This document shows, piece after piece, positions 1 through 8,290 of a stretch of 64,000 nucleotides of DNA. Under the pieces are notes generated by a model. It saw only the letters and a program-made list of their open reading frames with translations, was not told where the DNA came from and searched no databases. The position numbers were made by a program, and so were the translations under genes. Within the stretch, counting starts at the first letter, position 1. Each line of letters starts with the position of its first letter. The DNA comes from Bacteroides fluxus YIT 12057 (lineage in GTDB: Bacteria > Bacteroidota > Bacteroidia > Bacteroidales > Bacteroidaceae): contig NZ_GL882614.1 of the NCBI RefSeq assembly GCF_000195635.1, forward strand, positions 182,843 to 246,842, read 5' to 3'.

Positions 1-1
1 A

Positions 2-883
2 GAAGTGGATGTACCTGCCGGTTATTTCTTCTGTAAAGTACAGGTGAAAGGATTGAAAGGCGGGCACTCGGGCGGTGACATACACTTGGGACGCGGCAAT
101 GCCAACAAACTGCTGAACCGTTTTTTGAGCCAGACTTTCAAAAAGTATGATATGTATCTTTGCGAGATAGACGGCGGCAACCTGCGTAATGCCATCGCCC
201 GTGAAGCATACGCCGTCATCGCAATTCCGGATGCGGACAAGCATGCGTTGCGTACTGACCTTAATATTTTTGCCGCAGAGGCAGAAGCCGAATATGCCGT
301 GGTTGATCCCGACCTGCAATTCACGCTGGAATCAGAAACTGTACGTCCGAAAGCAATTGACAAAGAAACGACCCTACATCTGTTGCAAGCCATTTATGCA
401 GTTCCTCATGGGGTATATGCCATGAGCCAGGATATTCCGGGATTGGTGGAGACCTCTACCAATCTGGCTTCCATCAAAATGAAGCCCAACCATATTATCC
501 GGATTGAAACCAGCCAACGTAGTTCTACGGCATCTTCCAAACAAGACATCGCCAACATGGTACGTACCGTATTCGAGATGGCCGGAGCAGAAGTTACCTT
601 CGGTGACGGATATCCCGGCTGGAAGCCCAATCCACATTCAGAAATTTTGGAAATCGCGACTGACTCTTATAAACGCCTGTTCGGTGTAGAAGCCAAGGTA
701 AAGGCCATTCACGCAGGCCTGGAATGTGGCCTGTTCCTCGACAAATATCCTTCGTTGGACATGATTTCCTTCGGTCCCACTCTGCAGGGCGTCCACTCTC
801 CCGATGAACGGATGCTTATCCCCACCGTGGAAAAATTCTGGAAGCATTTATTGGATATATTGAAGAATATTCCAACTAAGTAG
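2..883 (+). CDS. pepD: Aminoacyl-histidine dipeptidase (PepD, M20 family), C-terminal part
   Basis: Cytosolic zinc peptidase of the M20 family that cleaves Xaa-His and related dipeptides. The gene is cut by the left edge; the open frame runs in from base 2 and the visible 293 residues are the C-terminal part of a protein usually near 480-490 residues. The visible part starts within the lid/dimerisation region (KGLKGGHSGGDIHLGRGNANK, typical of PepD) and ends with the second half of the catalytic domain, including HAGLECGLF and GPTLQGVHSPDE, which supply metal and substrate contacts in the family. The GTG at base 5 is not a credible start because homologous sequence continues upstream. A hairpin follows 37 bases after the stop. 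Family assignment is firm; exact dipeptide preference is not visible. Confidence 0.9.
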   Translation, partial: EVDVPAGYFFCKVQVKGLKGGHSGGDIHLGRGNANKLLNRFLSQTFKKYDMYLCEIDGGNLRNAIAREAYAVIAIPDADKHALRTDLNIFAAEAEAEYAVVDPDLQFTLESETVRPKAIDKETTLHLLQAIYAVPHGVYAMSQDIPGLVETSTNLASIKMKPNHIIRIETSQRSSTASSKQDIANMVRTVFEMAGAEVTFGDGYPGWKPNPHSEILEIATDSYKRLFGVEAKVKAIHAGLECGLFLDKYPSLDMISFGPTLQGVHSPDERMLIPTVEKFWKHLLDILKNIPTK

Positions 884-954
884 TAGTAATCCAACAACTA
901 CTTAGTAGTAGTTCACCATTTACTTAGTAGTAGTCAGCCGACTACTACTAAGTA
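875..954 (+). repeat. Three 22-bp near-repeats ending in a 15-bp-arm hairpin (possible terminator)
   Basis: Starting on the pepD stop codon there are three near-copies of a CTTAGTAGTAGT unit about 22 bases apart. The last copy pairs with its own inverse: arm TACTTAGTAGTAGTC at 921-935, loop AGCC, arm GACTACTACTAAGTA at 940-954, then GTTTTC. The hairpin could end pepD transcription, though the T tract is short. Earlier copies could pair with the same right arm, giving alternative folds. Confidence 0.6.
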
Positions 955-978
955 GTTTTCACCTCCTGTTCTATCGCT

Positions 979-2025
979 ATGAAAGCATTCTGTCTGCCTT
1001 TCTTATTTCTCTTATCTACCTCCCTGCATGCACAAGAGCAAGCAGATACCCTTACTTTCCGCATCTTGGGCTACAATGTGGAGAATCTGTTTGACTACCG
1101 CCACGACAGCCTTAAAAACGATTATGAATTCCTGCCCGGCGCCACCCGGCACTGGAACTATACCAAATACAAAAAGAAACTGGATAATATTGCCCGTGCC
1201 ATTATCGCTGCCGGAGAATGGAATCCACCGGCAATCGTCGCCTTATGTGAAGTTGAAAATGACAGCGTAATGCGTGACTTAACCTGCTATTCCATTTTAA
1301 AGGAAGCCGATTACCGCTACGTCATGACACAATCACCCGACGAAAGAGGGATTGACGTGGCACTGATGTATCAACGCGGCTGCTTCAAGTTGCTTTCTTC
1401 GCAAAGTCTGTCAGTGGAAAAGCCACACAAAAACAGTCGCCCGACACGAGACATACTGCACGTCTGCGGACAGTTACTGAACCATGACAGCCTGGATGTC
1501 TTTGTCGTACATCTTCCTTCACGGTCGGGCGGGGCCAAAGAATCCGAACCTTACCGGCTGTTGGCGGCGCAAAGGCTGAAAGACGCTGTCGACAGTCTTT
1601 ATAAAGTACGCAACCGGGCGCAAATACTTATTATGGGAGATTTCAATGATTATCCTGCCAACAAATCCGTACGGCAGATATTGAAAGCCGAAGTTCCGTC
1701 ATCTGTCTCCGGTTCTTTGAATCCTCACAGGCTTTACCATCTCTTAGCCGGAAAAGCTGCGGCCCGAAAACATTTCGGCAGTTACAAGTACCAGGGAGAA
1801 TGGGGATTACTGGATCACATCATCGTATCGGGTAACTTACTGCAAGCCGGCTCTCCCCTATCTGCTGACGAGAAGAGAGCGGATGTCTTCAGCCTGCCCT
1901 TTCTTCTGACAGAAGACCCCAATTATGGAGGCAAACAACCCTTCCGCACCTATTACGGCATGAAATACCAAGCCGGGTACAGCGATCACCTGCCTGTATG
2001 GGCAGATTTCCGTATAATCTATTAG
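979..2025 (+). CDS. Secreted endonuclease/exonuclease/phosphatase (EEP) family protein
   Basis: 348 residues with a cleavable signal peptide (about residues 1-18, ending LHAQEQ), so probably periplasmic. The EEP fold motifs are in order: GYNVENLFD near residue 31, the metal-binding glutamate in ALCEVEND, RGIDVALMY, the VVHLPSR motif with its catalytic histidine, MGDFNDYP, LLDHIIVS and the closing YSDHLPVWADF. Family members hydrolyse phosphodiester bonds in nucleic acids, phosphoinositides or sphingomyelin; the substrate cannot be read here. The gene stands alone, downstream of the pepD hairpin, and converges on the MscS gene with a 4-base overlap of stops. Confidence 0.88.
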   Translation: MKAFCLPFLFLLSTSLHAQEQADTLTFRILGYNVENLFDYRHDSLKNDYEFLPGATRHWNYTKYKKKLDNIARAIIAAGEWNPPAIVALCEVENDSVMRDLTCYSILKEADYRYVMTQSPDERGIDVALMYQRGCFKLLSSQSLSVEKPHKNSRPTRDILHVCGQLLNHDSLDVFVVHLPSRSGGAKESEPYRLLAAQRLKDAVDSLYKVRNRAQILIMGDFNDYPANKSVRQILKAEVPSSVSGSLNPHRLYHLLAGKAAARKHFGSYKYQGEWGLLDHIIVSGNLLQAGSPLSADEKRADVFSLPFLLTEDPNYGGKQPFRTYYGMKYQAGYSDHLPVWADFRIIY

Positions 2026-3191
2026 TCGGAATATTGGTATAACTTCAAATCAAACTTCTGTACCATCACCAGCAGATGATCGAAAATATCAGACTGGATG
2101 CGTTCGTATTCCCTCCAGACCTTGTTACGGGAGAAGAAATAGACCTGAATCGGCACACCGTATGTGGTAGGTTCTTTCTGGCTGAGAATCAAATCCATAT
2201 CCTGATTAACAACCGGTAGACTACGCAGATAGCGTTCAATATAGATGCGATAAAGTTGCGAGTTGGTAGGCACTTCCCCTTCTGCCGGCTGATAATCTGC
2301 CATCAGAGGAACTTCTTTCCGGATATTGTCCAGCATTTCGGGGGTACAGAACTTCAAGGTGGTCATATCCAAGTAAATATTCTTATCTACCCGGCGTCCA
2401 CCACTCTCCTGCATTCCGCGCCAGTTCTGGAAAGAATTGTTCACAAGCGTATAGGGCGGCACGGTAGAGATAGTCTTGTCCCAATTGCGTATCTTCACCG
2501 TATTCAAAGTTATTTCTTCTACAGTACCATTGGCGACACCGTTGGGCAACGCTATCCAGTCTCCGATACGCAACATATCATTGGCAGAAAGCTGCACCCC
2601 GGCCACAAAGCCCAGAATACTGTCCTTAAAAACCAGCATCAATACAGCCGCCGAAGCGCCCAAACCGGCAAACAACGTCATGGGAGACTTGTCAATCAGC
2701 ACAGAAACAATGACAATCCCCCCCACAAAGAACAGCAATACCTGCAGCACCTGGACAAATCCCTTCATCGGGCGGTTCTTCTGGGTATCCTTTGCATTAT
2801 ATACATCAAGCATAACCAACAACAGACCGTTGACAGTAAGCAACACAGCGGTAATTATATATACCGCACATATCTTTTGTGAGAACTCCAACATCTCCTT
2901 GCCCCGTACAAAAGCCAAAGGCAATAAAAAATAAATCAGGATGCCGGGCAAGACATGTATCAGATGATGCACCACTTTCCGCTTCATGAGCAGTGTGTTC
3001 CACTTATGGGGCGAACGTTTTGTATAACGTTTCATGCCACCTACAAATATCGCCTGGCACAGATAATCCAACCCTATCGACAGCGCAATCATCAGCACTG
3101 CGATAATCGATTCGTCAAACATATTTGCCAACTTCGGGTCAATACCCCAATCAATGAGGATTTTGTTCATCCAACTTCCTAAACTTGTCAT
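2022..3191 (-). CDS. Small-conductance mechanosensitive channel (MscS family)
   Basis: 389 residues. Several N-terminal hydrophobic helices (about residues 25-165) precede the pore-lining helix, which is Gly/Ala-rich (GLGASAAVLMLVFKDSILGFVAGVQL). The beta domain follows (GDWIALPNGVANGTVEEITLNTVKIRNWD) and is the clearest MscS signature. A longer soluble C-terminal domain ends the protein. Such inner-membrane channels open under tension and release solutes on osmotic downshock; the length is between E. coli MscS and the larger YbdG/YnaI types and the layout fits the YbdG-like group. Transcribed alone; the 188-base gap upstream holds the terminator of the next gene on the same strand. Confidence 0.92.
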   Translation of the reverse strand: MTSLGSWMNKILIDWGIDPKLANMFDESIIAVLMIALSIGLDYLCQAIFVGGMKRYTKRSPHKWNTLLMKRKVVHHLIHVLPGILIYFLLPLAFVRGKEMLEFSQKICAVYIITAVLLTVNGLLLVMLDVYNAKDTQKNRPMKGFVQVLQVLLFFVGGIVIVSVLIDKSPMTLFAGLGASAAVLMLVFKDSILGFVAGVQLSANDMLRIGDWIALPNGVANGTVEEITLNTVKIRNWDKTISTVPPYTLVNNSFQNWRGMQESGGRRVDKNIYLDMTTLKFCTPEMLDNIRKEVPLMADYQPAEGEVPTNSQLYRIYIERYLRSLPVVNQDMDLILSQKEPTTYGVPIQVYFFSRNKVWREYERIQSDIFDHLLVMVQKFDLKLYQYSD

Positions 3192-3264
3192 AAATCCTTA
3201 GTGTTTTTTATTAAGCATAACAACATAAGGAGAAAAGATGTTTTTGAACCGCGGAAACTATAAT

Positions 3265-3308
3265 AAAAAAGCAGCCCCGGAGTCCTATTATTTCTCTCCG
3301 GAGCTGCA
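3265..3308 (-). terminator. Rho-independent terminator of the BACON-SusD gene
   Basis: On the minus strand, arm GCAGCTCCGGAG (3307-3296) pairs with CTCCGGGGCTGC (3282-3271), 12 pairs including one G-U, followed by six T (3270-3265). It lies 72 bases after the stop of the 887-residue lipoprotein. Confidence 0.85.
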
Positions 3309-3379
3309 CTATTCCTGCTAAGTAACTATTCACAATCAATTCATAGATAGCAAGTTTTTTGTATTTATAGTATCCGTCA

Positions 3380-6043
3380 TCAATATCCCGGATTCTGCTT
3401 TACTACCGGACTGGTATTTATTTCATCCATAGGAATCGGGAAGAGTAACCGCCATGCCGGTACATTCAAACGTTCTTCGGCAATGCCGTTGCGTTTCATG
3501 AAAGCAAAGTAAGTGCCTGTACCTTTTAACTGTATCTGCCAGACATCTGCCAAGCGATTGATAAAGTCATCAGTAGAACGGGTCTTTGCAAGCTCTACAT
3601 TAGACGGATAAGCCGGTGTACCGACATTAGCAATAACTACTGTATTCAAATACTCTTCTGCACGGGCTATATTGCCTAGACGTTTCTCACATTCAGATAG
3701 CATAAGCATCACTTCCACATAGCTAAAGCAAATATCTGAAACATACTCAAAACTTTGTACCCCACGAGGTGTTCGAGTTCCATTCGGATTGGGCATTACA
3801 TAAATCATATCACCCAATTTGTATTTACCGCTATTCACGATTTCAGTCAGTAGCGCTTTAGCCTCAGCATATTTATTCTGTTCGACGTAGATACGCGCCA
3901 ACAACAAAGAAGGGAAATCACGAGAGGGGAAGAAATAATCATCTGCGGTTGCTAATGCTGATTTTTCGGCAGGCAGGTATTCACGTAACAATAACAAAGG
4001 ATCTGTGAAATGCAGCAACAATTCTTTTTTTGTCATAGCAGGGCTATTAGTACCCTCTAAACTTGTAGAGTATTCATCAAGACACACAGCTTGCCCCCAA
4101 ATATTTCCCATTTGATAATGTAGTATAAAGCGTTGCATGTCTAATAAAGCCATCACAAACGTACTATCTGTAGGTGTTAATTCTTCCTGTTTGGAGATTT
4201 GTACACCGTACTTCATAAACAACATACGGTTTATTGCCGAATAACAAAGATTACGTGCCCCTGCCACACGACTATTATCTGCTGTCAACTCATGATTGAT
4301 GAAAGCTCTCCATTCATTATATATTTGTTCTTGCTCACCTTGGCGACTATATGCTTCCTCTTGAGTATAAACCTGCTTTAAAGCTGTATATGACTGATCT
4401 AAAATACCAGCAAATACCTGTTGTCCCAATTTTGCTAAACGCAATCGAACCACTTTGGTAGGATCAGGTTCTTGCGTGATTGTCAGTTTCGCTTCCTTGT
4501 TCTCATGCTCTCCATAGATTGTCACTATAACGGAAGCTGCTTGCTGTGAGCTTAATGCAGGATTTACTTTTATCTCTAAGTACTGTCCGTCAGCCGACAA
4601 TGCGGCTTCGTATGATATTCCGGCTTTATTCTCATAATAGAATAGAGCAGAGCTCCAGAATTCCTCATCGGTCACTTGGTCAATAGGGTCTCGATCCAAA
4701 TAGCCTGATTCCGGTTCCAACACCTGCCACTGCTTCATTGCCACCGCAACATCCGCATCTACTTTAATCCGATACGTTCCTCCTTCTTTCGGCACATTCA
4801 ATGCAGCTTCTTCCAATTTCACGGATGTAGGTTTACCGGCTTGCCAAATTTTTAATGTATCACATTCATTCCCGTTCTTGCTTTTTACCAGCACCCTGCC
4901 ACGCCGGGGAGCAAAACTCTCATTCCGTGCCGCCTTCAAATAGATTTTGCGAAGTTGCAAACCACGGGTAGCCGTACTTTCCGTAATCCATTGGCAAGTA
5001 TCAGCCGGACGTACTTCCACCTCTACATTGGCATTTACATCAATAGAGATAATGGTGTCGTTGGGAGATTTCAGTTCGATGCTTTTGGCATCTATCACAA
5101 CAGCATCCTTTTGCGCCTGTATCACGGTCAGCGTGTCTGCAATAGACGTGTTGTCCTTATCGTAGAAAATAATCTTCGCTCTGCGGGCTTCACTTTTTTC
5201 ATTGGCGCTGATTGTATAGTAAACCGTATGACTGGACATTCCACGGGTCAGTGTAGCTTCTTTCATCCAATCCACATCGGGCATTTTAACGCCATAAGCA
5301 CAATTGCTGCGCAACTCTACCTTTATAGTCTCGCCACGGTCTCCAACAGGATATTCATTTTCGTTCAACAGCACAATATCTCCCCCATGCTGATACACGT
5401 CTATCTCTTCCGTCAACTTGCCATCGGTAATGTAAATTTTCCCTTCACGTTTCACACGTTCCTCATTCGGGCTGATTGTGAAGCTTGCAGTTGTGGTAGT
5501 CAGTCCGCGTGTAGAAGCAGTTGACGGTTTAATCCAGCTTTGACAATCATCTGCAATGACCGCTTTGTATTCTACATTAGCTTTCACTTCAATATTCAGT
5601 GTGCCTCCCTCCTGTTTCATCTCCATACGGTTGCTGGTCACCAGCAAAGCTTCTTTCGGCTTTTGTGAAATCATCAAAGTCTTGTTTGTTTTTCCGGCAT
5701 TGATGGTAATGGCGACACTGCGCTCGTCGTAGCCTTCATTCTCATCCACACTGATAGAAATTTCAGCTTTTCCCGGACCACCGCTAAGCGGATAAACCCG
5801 ATACCAGGTTTCTCCATTGCGTGTAGCGGCGGTAGTTATCTCCCAGTCTTCCGTAGCTTCGAAGGCCAATGACCGAGTTCCGGCAGTGGTAGTGAAATTC
5901 ACCCCCTTTTCAAATATCTCCTCCGTTTCGGGAGGTAAGGTAATAGAGGATTGTTCCTCAATGGCGTCGTCACTGCAAGCAACTGACAGAAGGAAGCAAC
6001 ACAGTAGTTGTCCTACGCATTTCATGCATGATTTTAATGTCAT
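3380..6043 (-). CDS. Lipoprotein fusing about five BACON repeats to a SusD/RagB-like domain
   Basis: 887 residues. Lipoprotein signal with lipobox SVAC (Cys23) followed by SDD, an acidic pattern typical of surface lipoproteins in Bacteroides. Residues 43-525 are about five beta-sandwich repeats of 90-110 residues of BACON type; each ends in an ITINA/ISQKP, VYQHG, VIQAQ, IWQAG or ITQEP strand, and three share W(I/M)...TRG(L/M). From about residue 530 to the end the protein is helical and SusD-like, ending in VVKQNPGY like many SusD/RagB proteins. BACON domains are thought to bind mucin or glycans or act as spacers; SusD proteins bind the glycan at a SusC transporter. No SusC gene is adjacent, which is unusual. 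A structured leader lies upstream. Confidence 0.82.
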   Translation of the reverse strand: MTLKSCMKCVGQLLCCFLLSVACSDDAIEEQSSITLPPETEEIFEKGVNFTTTAGTRSLAFEATEDWEITTAATRNGETWYRVYPLSGGPGKAEISISVDENEGYDERSVAITINAGKTNKTLMISQKPKEALLVTSNRMEMKQEGGTLNIEVKANVEYKAVIADDCQSWIKPSTASTRGLTTTTASFTISPNEERVKREGKIYITDGKLTEEIDVYQHGGDIVLLNENEYPVGDRGETIKVELRSNCAYGVKMPDVDWMKEATLTRGMSSHTVYYTISANEKSEARRAKIIFYDKDNTSIADTLTVIQAQKDAVVIDAKSIELKSPNDTIISIDVNANVEVEVRPADTCQWITESTATRGLQLRKIYLKAARNESFAPRRGRVLVKSKNGNECDTLKIWQAGKPTSVKLEEAALNVPKEGGTYRIKVDADVAVAMKQWQVLEPESGYLDRDPIDQVTDEEFWSSALFYYENKAGISYEAALSADGQYLEIKVNPALSSQQAASVIVTIYGEHENKEAKLTITQEPDPTKVVRLRLAKLGQQVFAGILDQSYTALKQVYTQEEAYSRQGEQEQIYNEWRAFINHELTADNSRVAGARNLCYSAINRMLFMKYGVQISKQEELTPTDSTFVMALLDMQRFILHYQMGNIWGQAVCLDEYSTSLEGTNSPAMTKKELLLHFTDPLLLLREYLPAEKSALATADDYFFPSRDFPSLLLARIYVEQNKYAEAKALLTEIVNSGKYKLGDMIYVMPNPNGTRTPRGVQSFEYVSDICFSYVEVMLMLSECEKRLGNIARAEEYLNTVVIANVGTPAYPSNVELAKTRSTDDFINRLADVWQIQLKGTGTYFAFMKRNGIAEERLNVPAWRLLFPIPMDEINTSPVVKQNPGY

Positions 6044-6345
6044 ATCCTATGATTTAAATGGTTAATAGCCCGCGCTTCGTATGTGGAGGAAAGGTATATG
6101 CGCAAACACAAAAAGAGCGCGAACCTACTCTCACAAATTCCTTGAAGGTTCGGCTCTGGTAAGCCTTGGTCATGAAATAAGCGAAGCAGCTTCACGCCCG
6201 TACGGGTGTGAACAATGCTCAGACTTATATTATTCATGACCAAAAGTTCAATTTACCAGATTTAACCTTCAGAATAATACGTCCTCAAACGTTCTACAAT
6301 ATTTTACTTTCTATCTATTCTTTCTGTTTTTACATTTTAAGTTTA
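6044..6345 (-). promoter_or_regulatory. Long structured 5' leader with attenuator-like hairpin
   Basis: About 300 bases between the predicted transcription start and the ATG of the BACON-SusD gene. In the RNA (minus strand) the order is: a closing stem, TTGGTCATGAATAA (6243-6230) with TTATTTCATGACCAA (6180-6166); inside it a hairpin TTCAC-A-CCCG-TA-CGGG-C-GTGAA (6212-6191); then GAGCCGAACC (6156-6147) pairing with GGTTCGCGCTC (6125-6115), directly followed by five T (6114-6110). The last element has the form of an intrinsic terminator inside the leader. I do not recognise it as a known riboswitch class. The alternative is that it ends a short RNA of roughly 235 bases. Confidence 0.55.
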
Positions 6346-6351
6346 CAACTG

Positions 6352-6359
6352 CAAAGCTA
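6352..6359 (-). promoter_or_regulatory. Bacteroides -7 box for the BACON-SusD leader
   Basis: TAGCTTTG followed by CAG on the minus strand fits TAnnTTTGC. A TTTG (6386-6383) lies 23 bases upstream, slightly far for the -33 element. A start near 6345 gives a leader of about 300 bases. Confidence 0.45.
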
Positions 6360-6424
6360 TAAAAGTTTCTGCAAAAAGAGAACAAAAGCAAGTAAAAGAT
6401 CGAGAAGCTGCCCGCTTTTTCTGT

Positions 6425-6757
6425 TTAAATTGTTTTCAAACGATCTATCCAGAGTTCTATTCTCTCTTTAAATGTACGCTGTGGGGAATATTGCGTTATC
6501 ACCGAAGCGACTCCTAAAAACCAACCGATGACCACTATCATTATTCCCATACGCAATTTTTGGAACCGTCGGTATCTTGCCGTTTCGCCATGCTCCTGCA
6601 AGTAATACGTATATACATGTATTGCGGAAAAGCCAGAGAACAAAACAGTAAAAGCCCACATCATCATGCTTCTATAGAAGACGAGGGGAGTATAAATCAA
6701 CACAGTAAGTCCGCAAATGCTCCAAATCAACGCAGAAAAAAAAGAAATCTTGTTCAT
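6425..6757 (-). CDS. Small membrane protein, function unknown
   Basis: 110 residues from the ATG at 6757 (MNKISFF). This start is chosen because the bases just upstream on the minus strand contain AAAGGAGG at good spacing, a strong ribosome site by Bacteroides standards; an ATG 72 bases further upstream would overlap the previous gene. Three hydrophobic segments are visible (about residues 5-27, 31-50 and 80-100), with a basic loop HGETARYRRFQKLRMG between the second and third. I do not recognise the family. It begins 19 bases after the stop of the AlbA_2-type protein, so the two are probably co-transcribed. Confidence 0.6.
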   Translation of the reverse strand: MNKISFFSALIWSICGLTVLIYTPLVFYRSMMMWAFTVLFSGFSAIHVYTYYLQEHGETARYRRFQKLRMGIMIVVIGWFLGVASVITQYSPQRTFKERIELWIDRLKTI

Positions 6758-6776
6758 ATATGTAACCTCCTTTATA

Positions 6777-7931
6777 TTAAGCACAATTAGCAGCATGAAT
6801 GTGCATCTGTTTACTACGAATGAAATCAATCAAGTCATTCCCTTTGAGTTGATGGACGGATGCCCCGGTACGGACATACAATTCCACACCGTTCAAGAAC
6901 AATACGTCACCTTGCCATGCAGGTACTTGAATACGGCAAATGATATGTTCATCAATCTTCTCCCATTGAATATCCAAGGAACAAAGAAAAGCGGTATTCG
7001 TCAGTTGCTTCACCACATTTCTGAACATCGACTCAAACTTCTCGATGGTAAAGGCAGGGTGAAACTCGGTAATCTCATTTTCAATGCCACATACATCACC
7101 ATTGTCAGTGACTCCTACCAGCAGTGTCCCCTGATGACCGGAATTGGCGAATGCCAATAGTTCCTTTATAATATTCTTAAACTGCATTTTCCGCTGTTCT
7201 TGTTCGTCTGCGCAGGGTATGGGAGACTTCAAAAAAGAGGCTTTGTATTCATTGAAGGCATCTTCTTGCGGAAAGATGGATTCGCGAAGGATTCCTCTCA
7301 ACAAATTACACGTTTCTACCCGGTCATTCCGTATGATGGTTGCGACAACCCGGCGATGTATGTCTTCCGTAAAATCATTCTTTCTATTCATATATGCCAC
7401 CAATAAGCGTTCCAAGTCCTGCGGAGTATTGAAGTCACGTTCTACCAAGTTCTTGAAAAGGGGCACATTGGGCTGTCTTTCCGGATTCCGTTCAGTAGCA
7501 GTTGCTTCTGCCACCCGATAAGTACCATGATCGGGATATAGAAGTTTCCTATCGCCATTATTAGAAATCCGTTCATAAAGAATGATTCGTGCACCCGGTT
7601 TCAAAAATCCTTGTTCATCTGTCATCGTTTCCGGATAATTCACAAAGTGCATGGTTTTCACCGGTATTTGTTCAGTGACACCTTCTTCCAGTCTCATTTG
7701 ATAAATCGTTTCATTGTGGCTTAGCACAATGCCTGTTGTAATATTGTTCATAAGAATTTTTGTTTTATACTCCTCTTCATTCGCTTCATACAGTAGCTTA
7801 TCTGCGGACTTCCGATATAAAACGGTCCGATTCAACCTCAACCCTATACGGCAAGCACGGGCATTCATCCGGTCATCCAGCATATATCTTATAAGCCGGC
7901 TGTAAAGAAACGAAGAAGAAGATTGGTTCAT
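6777..7931 (-). CDS. ATP-binding protein with C-terminal AlbA_2/Schlafen-type domain
   Basis: 384 residues. The C-terminal third matches the AlbA_2 (AAA_4, Schlafen) fold: EYKASF near residue 228, KELLAFANSGHQGTLLVGVTDNGDVCGIE in the middle, and the late LYVRTGASVHQLKGNDLIDFI. These proteins are widespread in bacterial accessory regions and are often called transcriptional regulators or nucleic-acid-linked ATP-binding proteins; their biochemistry is poorly settled. The first 210 residues match nothing I recognise. It follows a 61-residue acidic protein by 24 bases and precedes the small membrane protein, suggesting a three-gene unit. Confidence 0.75.
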   Translation of the reverse strand: MNQSSSSFLYSRLIRYMLDDRMNARACRIGLRLNRTVLYRKSADKLLYEANEEEYKTKILMNNITTGIVLSHNETIYQMRLEEGVTEQIPVKTMHFVNYPETMTDEQGFLKPGARIILYERISNNGDRKLLYPDHGTYRVAEATATERNPERQPNVPLFKNLVERDFNTPQDLERLLVAYMNRKNDFTEDIHRRVVATIIRNDRVETCNLLRGILRESIFPQEDAFNEYKASFLKSPIPCADEQEQRKMQFKNIIKELLAFANSGHQGTLLVGVTDNGDVCGIENEITEFHPAFTIEKFESMFRNVVKQLTNTAFLCSLDIQWEKIDEHIICRIQVPAWQGDVLFLNGVELYVRTGASVHQLKGNDLIDFIRSKQMHIHAANCA

Positions 7932-7955
7932 AACTAATGATAACTAAAAGTGAAA

Positions 7956-8141
7956 TCAATATCTGCCGTGTTCTCTGTCGTCCCGCTCGGCATCTTCCAT
8001 GCTGTCGTCGTACATTGACTTCTCAAAGTAGAATTCATCTACAGTCATCCACTCGTCCAGTAAAGGTACATAGACATATTTCACTCGTTCACCGTCTTCG
8101 TTACGATACTCGGTATCGGTATAGTATAATCTGGTTCTCAT
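7956..8141 (-). CDS. Small acidic hypothetical protein
   Basis: 61 residues, rich in Asp, Glu and Tyr (for example SMYDDSMEDAERDDREHGRY at the end), no signal peptide or membrane segment. Its ATG at 8141 has an AT-rich leader without a clear Shine-Dalgarno sequence. It is first in a probable three-gene unit with the AlbA_2-type protein (24 bases downstream) and the small membrane protein. I do not recognise it; calling it a gene rests on operon position, low-complexity acidic composition typical of real small proteins, and the operator-like palindrome upstream. Confidence 0.5.
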   Translation of the reverse strand: MRTRLYYTDTEYRNEDGERVKYVYVPLLDEWMTVDEFYFEKSMYDDSMEDAERDDREHGRY

Positions 8142-8173
8142 GTTTTTATTACTTTTTAAATTAATATTCTGTT

Positions 8174-8201
8174 ATGAAGCGCTTCATCGACCGCAAAGGT
8201 G
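8174..8201 (-). promoter_or_regulatory. Weak -7 box with 14-bp palindromic operator candidate
   Basis: On the minus strand CACCTTTGC (8201-8193) is one mismatch from TAnnTTTGC. Directly downstream, at the expected transcription start, is the perfect 14-bp palindrome ATGAAGCGCTTCAT (8174-8187). A dyad in this position would suit a repressor site controlling the 61-residue protein and the two genes after it. Confidence 0.35.
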
Positions 8202-8213
8202 GTTTTTTTTTTG

Positions 8214-8266
8214 AAAAAAAAAGATGTCCATAATGTCTAGTTAACACACATAGACATTATGGACAT
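8214..8266 (-). terminator. Strong rho-independent terminator
   Basis: Minus strand: ATGTCCATAATGTCTA (8266-8251), 11-base loop, TAGACATTATGGACAT (8239-8224), a perfect 16-bp stem, then C and nine T (8222-8214). It ends the 338-residue gene at 8291 and separates it from the following unit. Confidence 0.9.
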
Positions 8267-8290
8267 TATAGGCATACTGGAAACAAAGCT

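Noticed and set aside
875..954. Possible short CRISPR array
   Set aside because: Units are 12-15 bases with a 22-base period and nearly identical spacers, and there are no cas genes.
6191..6212. CCCGTACGGG hairpin resembling group II intron domain V
   Set aside because: Only the CGTACGG core is shared; the AGC triad and bulge of domain V are absent and no reverse transcriptase gene is present.
6040..6243. 67-codon frame whose stop overlaps the BACON-SusD start as ATGA
   Set aside because: The overlap looks like coupling, but the frame covers the paired RNA elements and its sequence is explained by the stems. A leader peptide is possible but not supported by a ribosome site.
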